Positions 58,499 through 64,000 of a stretch of DNA of 64,000 nt are shown here, piece after piece. The notes beneath the pieces are model-generated. The model was given only the letters and a program-made list of their open reading frames with translations, was not told where the DNA came from and made no database searches. Each line of letters opens with the position of its first letter. Within the stretch, counting starts at the first letter, position 1. The position numbers and the translations under genes were made by a program. Source of the stretch: Annona cherimola (Eukaryota > Streptophyta > Magnoliopsida > Magnoliales > Annonaceae); assembly GCA_030490835.1 (NCBI GenBank), contig CM059971.1, positions 72,434,224 to 72,498,223 on the forward strand, in the 5' to 3' direction.

Positions 58499-60029
58499 CG
58501 TAACATTTCAAACATTCTCCGTATACTCACGATATTTTACTCTTAATTCCTCCGGTACCGATGCCGTCGTACTGATGCGTCTTTTTTTCATAATTCTGAA
58601 AATGCCCATGTTGTCACTTTCTTCATCGTCTTCCTCTTCCTGGAGCCGCCGTAGAGAGAAGGCGGATTGAGTATCGGCGGCGGCGAAGTGACCGAATTTA
58701 TCATTGGAGAGGGTGGCCTCGCGTGGGTCACGTGGAAGTCGTGGCGCTCCACCTTCTCCGGCAGTCCGGCAGTGGCGGCAGGGCTGAAGCTTCGGCGGTG
58801 ATCTCTTAAACAGGGGCATAGATGGGTCAATGTCCTAATGAGAAAGGCACCACGTTAGCTGTGGATGACGCCTTTGGGAGTGGAAGTGGTGCCGGAGGTG
58901 GGTCCCACTTGTCTTCCATTTTCTTTGCTGCCCGCCAATCGTCCTCACCAAATTCAATTGCTCTCTGATGCTGCTGTTTCCAAGTGAGAAAAAACCAATC
59001 CCACCTCTTGCGAGTAGATTCTGGAGCCACCTATAAGCTCCAAATTTAATTGCTCTGTGTTTGCTAGTTCGCAATTTTGGATCAAATCACCATTAGCTAG
59101 TCCGAATTCTTCAACACACCTTTAGGATTTGAGGAATGCTCTAAATTCAATAGCTGCACCTACCAGTCCTTCCTCGTTGCTGCCGCAGCCTTCTTTACCA
59201 CTTGCTAGCCCACGAGCAGAACTCCTCCCAAGGTTGCTGCTTAATACCAATCTTTTAATGCTTTTAGCAGAAAATGAAACCGCTTGTGTTTGCTTGTTCC
59301 CGATTCCAAAGCCGCCCACAAGCCACTGCCTGGAAGATCACCACACCAGCCGGATCTTCCTTGATGCCGCCACCACGTTCTTCAATATTGTCGGAAACCC
59401 ACGAGCAGAACTCCCAAGGATGCTGCTTGATATCGATTTTTTAAAAGTTTTCAATGGAAAATTAAATAGATCGAAAGCTCTGCTCTGATGAAAACCCTAA
59501 TTGAAATCTCAAATATCAGACGATATGAACTGTCGAGGTGGACGAAGGCGACCAAATCCACTTCACCCATAGTTAAGCAAATCCAAGATCTTCACCGTAG
59601 ATCTGCTATTATCTCTCCAACAGCGAGCTTGATTCTGGCTAAGTCAAAAATCCAAGATCTTCACCCGCTATCCATCGTCCCATTACCAACCATGGCCGCT
59701 TCTTCATGGCATCGAAAGCCACCCATGCCATCAGAATCGTCATTCTTATCTACAAGATGGATATCCCATCTTTTACAGTAGGAATCCCTCCCTGTCTCAC
59801 CATTGGAAATGGAGTAGCGATCCAAATGGGGAAGATGATGGCTTGTGGCTTCCATTTCTGCACGATAGACATTGCTCTGCTCGTTGACATGAGAGAAGTC
59901 GCTGGAGGAGATGGCTCGAAGCGATGGGTAAATGGCGGAAACGGTGTGGGTGAGGGGTAAAATCGACTTTAGATTTGGGGCGAATGTGATGACATGGGTA
60001 CATAAGGAATCAGACGTGAAATGTTACGA
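58499..60029. mobile_element. Unclassified element with inverted subterminal motifs
   Basis: CGTAACATTTCA at 58499-58510 is exactly inverted (TGAAATGTTACG) at 60018-60029. Nearby CGATATTT and TTCTCCG modules are also inverted between the ends, in a different order. The interior is GC-richer, with unrecognised open frames on both strands. CAAATTYAATTGCTCT occurs twice (about 58948, about 59040), and a diverged GAGCAGAACTCC block repeats at 59214 and 59403. It could be a non-autonomous Mutator-like element carrying host DNA. The classification is inference. Confidence 0.35.
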
Positions 60030-60430
60030 GTGCCGGAGAAAATTTTGAAATATCGCGGATGTAAAGGAAATAACAGGCAAATGTCACGGGTAGGCGGTGA
60101 AATTTTTTAATATGAAAAAATAATTCAAAAATAGAATAATTATGGAGATTGAAAAATTTTCAATTGAAAATTTTACTATGAAACAAACACACCAGAGGTT
60201 GTATCTAGGAAGTGAAGAAATATTTGGATGAAAAGTTTTTATTATAAAAATTTTTAAAACAAAAAAAATAATGCGATATGATAGACATAATGATGAAGAA
60301 TAAATAAAATAAAATTAAAATAGATAAGTTAGTTATATGGATAATTGAGTAGAAATAATTGAAAAGTAAAACAGTTATATAGAAAGATGTGAATAAATAT
60401 TTTTTGATTGGTAAATATACATTATGACAT
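60030..60430 (+). mobile_element. Family A MITE fragments
   Basis: 60100-60195 is a right end (TATGAAACAAACACACC). 60200-60425 is a left-end copy (GAAGTGAAGAAATATTTGGATG ... GATATGATAGACATAATGATG). Confidence 0.5.
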
Positions 60431-62334
60431 ATGATATTATAATTAAGTAAATTCAACTCTCACATAATAATAAAGAGACTTTTTTATAAATACCTTCACA
60501 ATAAATGAAGAACCTGTGGAGTGTTGGCACTCCCACCCGAGGGGATCATTTTTTTCAAACTCCTGTCACAAAGGGAAAATCACCATCCGCTGTCCCGCTG
60601 CTGTGGTAACAAGCAAATTTAGCACAGAGGCTAAGCCCTGTGCAATGTAAAAAATAAAATAAAAAGAAATGCTTAAAAATAAGATACGGAGAGTGAAAAA
60701 GTTCATATTTATCTAGACGTAAACTGAATACGGCAAATGATCATTTCAGATGGGTCGAAAAAACATATTTTTAAAATCTTTAAAATTTTTAATAAAATAG
60801 TTAATCTAAATATATTTAATCTATAAAATATAAATTAAATATTATCAATTTTGAAAATGTGTATATATTTATAAACATAAGGCTATTTTAGTCATCTTTT
60901 AATAATTTAAAATGACTAAAGTATCCTTGTATTTAAAAATTCAAAATAATTGTATACACATCTCCAAAAACGATAAAATTTGGTTTATAGATTAAATATA
61001 TCTAAATTAGCAATTTTATAAAAAATTTTAAAGATAAAACAACATTTTTTGGGACCGGTTTGCAATGATCGAGGGTTAATAAGTATCATTTATATTATCA
61101 CAGTAACACTATTATTTATTTAGTATCATCGAATTATACAAATGTGTAGAATCAACTTAACAAATTGTTTCGATGCTAAATATCAATTTTAAAATTATAT
61201 TTTAATAGCTAAATTCTAAAAAATATTATTATTATTATTATATAGAAGAATCATTCTTTGAAATACATTTTAAAAATTATATATAAATGAATTTAAGTAT
61301 TTTATAATTTACATATAAATATATTTTTAATAAAATAGCACCACGCACATCTTTCGATGATGTCTCTTAGCTTACCAATTAATCATCGGGGTGAATGAAA
61401 TTACATAGCACTGTTTCTAGTAACTTAGTTATATAGAAGCATAACTTAAGATAGATTTACTCAATTTGAAACGTTTAAAATTAAAATTTTTGCCTTAGTT
61501 AAACCGTTACATGGTTTAATTGATTCAAACATTTTTATGGAAAAACTTTTAAAATATTCAAATTATGTTCATATATTTCTCTCCCGTGATATGGTCACAT
61601 ATTTCCCCGCGGAGTGCTTAGTACCAAGGTATGTATTATATTTCACTAAATTAAACAATTTAAAAGTAACTCAATTTTAAAAGACATTTTTCAAACATAA
61701 TTATCCGAATGAATCTTGTAAATGTCCATTTTGCCATGAAACTATATATTTTGAAATTTCAAATTAACCGATTCCTTCGGATCGTTTACCTTTGAAAGTA
61801 CATTACTTTCTGCGGTGATGGATCAAATTTCGTGAGCGAGGAAGGACGAGTGAGCTAGCTCTGTTTAGACAAATCTAACCTAGATTTTAAAGACCTTATT
61901 TTTCTTTTGATTATTGATAATCTTATTTTTTTTAATTTTAATTAAAATGTTTATTTTGCTAATATCATTTCTATAGTCCATTTACATACTCCCATCAACT
62001 GTCATGTACAGTCTCACTGTTATTTACTTCTCTTCTTCTTCCTATTATTGCCTATATTTTTCATCATTGTCCTCCCTCATCTGTTTCATCTTCCACGGCC
62101 AATCTCTCTCTCTCTCTCTCACACACACGCACGCACAGGCGTACGTATATATTAGTTTTTTTTATAGCCATGTTAACCTAAGTATATATTAGTCTATGAA
62201 CCAAGTTTTCCATTTTTGAATATGTTTTTATATATTTTATTTTTAAAAATAGAGGTAATAAGGTCCCTGCATTTAAAAATAAAAAATATATAAATGTATT
62301 AAAAAATGACAAAATTTGGATCATAAATTAATGA
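60431..62334. other. AT-rich DNA, no gene
   Basis: A diverged family B copy lies at about 61060-61440 (TTAGTATCATCG, AATCAACTTAACAAATTG, TATTTTATAATTTACAT). A CT/CA microsatellite is at about 62104-62133. Confidence 0.45.
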
Positions 62335-63010
62335 GTTCTGCTTTTATGAAACCTTTTTCAATATAACTCCTTCATTTTTAAATTCTTGATGGTTGACAAA
62401 AAATTCACTCTATTTATTGTATTTAGCATTATTACAATATCTTGAAAACTTTTTTATTTTTTTTAAATTTCACTGTATATGAGTCTCATCTATAAATATA
62501 TAAAATCAACATAATAAAATGGTTCAATGTTTAGTTTTTTCAACATCTAAACCATCTAAAATATTACTGCTGTGTGCATAAATGATTCTATAAAATATTA
62601 TTACATTCTAATATATGTGTGAATAGATCTAAGCATTTTTCATAATTTATACATAAATATATATTTTTAATCAAATGTGGCCCGTACACATACTTGATTT
62701 GAATGAAATTTGATTTTTAAATAAACAAATAGTGTTAAATACAATAAATTAATTGCTATTGGGCCAACGGTCCAGTGGTGCATTTCCCACATTTGTTGAG
62801 GTTTTATTAATTCCCCATGTGTTCCTCCCTTGATTGTGTGAAGGTTGGATATACTTTATTATAATATCAAATGTCGTAATATATATAGACTAGTAAAAAA
62901 ATACAATGAATGGATTAAATTTTAAATTAATCATCTATAACTTAAAAATTAAGAAGAGTTACATGAGACTACTTTTATATAACCAGATTATATAAAAGCA
63001 GAGCCTCAAA
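62335..63010 (+). mobile_element. MITE family B copy, with nested insertion
   Basis: Left end TTCTGCTTTTATGAAACC, right end TTATATAAAAGCAGAGCC (11-bp inverse TCTGCTTTTAT). The interior matches the split copy at 43840/48747. Interrupted at 62750-62898. Confidence 0.65.
62750..62898. mobile_element. 149-bp SINE-like insertion with 13-bp TSD
   Basis: AAATACAATAAAT (62737-62749) is repeated as AAATACAATGAAT (62899-62911) around it. The insert starts near GGGCCAACGGTCCAGTGGTGC (a tRNA-like head) and ends in A-rich sequence. The long duplication and A tail suit a SINE, but no clear B box is visible. Confidence 0.45.
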
Positions 63011-63147
63011 TTAAATATACCTAAATATGTTAAATGGCTAGCTGCAATTGAGGCCCACCAAAACAGCTAACTGTCGAGGATCACCTCTCTTTATCTTTAG
63101 TTACAATATGACCTATAATACCTTGTGATGCCCGCAAAATAACTCGG

Positions 63148-63290
63148 GTAATGTTTTTTTTTTTTTTTTTTTTAATTACATTTCATTACACAAGGAGCCC
63201 CGCCACTGCCACTGGAGTTCGAACCTGGATAAGCATGCACGCAGCTCTTATGTGATACAGTGATACTAGTGGGCTCTGCCCAGGTTCACA
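63148..63290 (-). mobile_element. SINE-like element with poly-A tail
   Basis: On the minus strand it contains GGTTCGAACTCC, a good RNA polymerase III B box, and ends in a run of about 20 A (T run 63156-63172 on the plus strand). No A box or flanking duplication was confirmed. Confidence 0.4.
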
Positions 63291-63668
63291 TGAGTAGAAG
63301 TAAGAGAATAAAGATAACGTAGATAAGTTAGTTGCATAAAAATACATGAAAAAATTAATGGAATGTGGATGTAATAATAGAAAATTAGAATAATTGGGTA
63401 GTAAGATATCAAATTATATAAAAAAGTGTATTAGATAAGGTGGAATTTTTTTTTTCCTTCTACCGAAAACCGAACGAAAACCAAAAGGATTAGGGATAAC
63501 AAGGATTGCAAACATGACAGGTACTCATTAAACCATGCATGGAAAACAAAAATGTCTATTTTCATTTCAATTTTTACTTCATGCTGTCAAAAACGTAGGC
63601 TACTTTTCTTTAGTTGTCAGATGGACTGATTAATCTCATAAACAGGGATCCTTACAAATGACAGCTAT
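63291..63668. other. 3' flank of the FQR1-like gene
   Basis: Includes a scrap of family A-like sequence (63296-63420) and the likely 3'UTR of the minus-strand gene. Confidence 0.4.
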
Positions 63669-63903
63669 TCAGTGAGAATGAACTTTGAGCTTCTGTGCTA
63701 TTTCAGCTATGTATTTGCCTTGATAGAATGCCTGTTGGAGTTCCAGTTGTGTGGGTTCACGGCTTCCATCTCCCGCATAAGTTCCAGCACCATATGAAGA
63801 CCCACCCCTCACCTCATTGATTTCAAACATGCCACTTCCAAAGGTGTATCCTAGAGGCACAAACAGAATACCATGATTTGCAAGCTGTGTTATAGTTGTC
63901 AAC
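63669..63903 (-). CDS. FQR1/WrbA-like NAD(P)H:quinone reductase, last exon (partial)
   Basis: The exon begins after a minus-strand TTTTTGCAG acceptor at 63904-63905 and ends at TGA (63669-63671), about 78 codons. [43 protein letters not shown] and [19 protein letters not shown] are the C-terminal half of plant FQR1, a flavodoxin-like enzyme that binds FMN and reduces quinones by two electrons, protecting against oxidative stress (plasma membrane or cytosol). Upstream exons lie beyond the right edge. No lesion was seen in this exon. Confidence 0.9.
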
Positions 63904-64000
63904 CTGCAAAAAGTAGAGATACCCAAGTCAGTCAATAAGGTTCCTTTGAATTTGAAACCTCAACCTATCACCAAATTTTAGACACCAAAGATCATGTATG

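Noticed and set aside
1..64000. CRISPR arrays, bacterial operons, rRNA genes
   Set aside because: None seen. All tandem repeats here are minisatellite or transposon-derived in a plant genome.

Overview
This window is nuclear DNA of a flowering plant. It is AT-rich, transposon-dense and gene-poor. The evidence is GT-AG introns in the genes, plant-specific families (a CCCH/LOTUS/RRM protein, an FQR1-type quinone reductase, NCED, serine carboxypeptidase-like, tubby-like F-box, DUF1685), a plant LINE with an RNase H domain, PIF/Harbinger and Tourist elements, and many MITEs. The GC-rich first exon of the CCCH gene would suit a monocot or magnoliid, but the clade cannot be fixed from this sequence.

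Only three host genes look intact: a four-exon short-chain dehydrogenase/reductase-like gene (32696-36776, +), a seven-exon CCCH zinc-finger/LOTUS/RRM protein gene (52818-55669, +), and the last exon of an FQR1/WrbA-like flavoprotein quinone reductase (63669-63903, -, running off the right edge). Gene relics are an NCED (abscisic acid synthesis) pseudogene at 17.2-18.1 kb (-) and a serine carboxypeptidase-like first-exon pseudogene at 24.8-25.1 kb (+).

Layout: 0-5.2 kb holds MITEs and an LTR-like segment rich in AAGTCGACT motifs, itself hit by a 1.36-kb hAT-like insertion with an exact 8-bp target duplication. 5.2-11.3 kb is a decayed LINE (-) split by a 2-kb solo LTR. 11-24 kb is mostly AT-rich MITE debris around the NCED relic. 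24-29.7 kb holds a PIF/Harbinger transposon: an intact three-exon DDE transposase, a broken MYB/trihelix-like ORF1, and a third small ORF with an RNase H1 N-terminal/viroplasmin-like domain plus two CxCxxC motifs. Related ~100-bp tandem repeats lie on both sides, at 23.7 and 32.1 kb. 32.7-38 kb is the SDR-like gene with a Tourist MITE in intron 3 and a minisatellite behind it. 38-44 kb is MITEs and an LTR-like segment.

44094-48741 is the most unusual object: a 4.65-kb TG...CA insertion with a 5-bp target duplication (CACTG), sitting inside a MITE whose two halves can be rejoined exactly. On its minus strand it carries mutated fragments of at least three, probably four, unrelated host genes (HEN2-type RNA helicase, DUF1685 protein, tubby-like F-box protein, probably a BRX-domain protein). 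These are followed by CGCGGAACT repeats, a TATA box and several different tandem arrays. It looks like a gene-capturing giant LTR, or a solo LTR of such an element. 49-64 kb is the CCCH gene among further MITEs, an unclassified 1.5-kb element with inverted subterminal motifs, two SINE-like insertions and the FQR1 exon.

The genes form no pathway or operon. The biology of the window is its transposon layering and gene-fragment capture.
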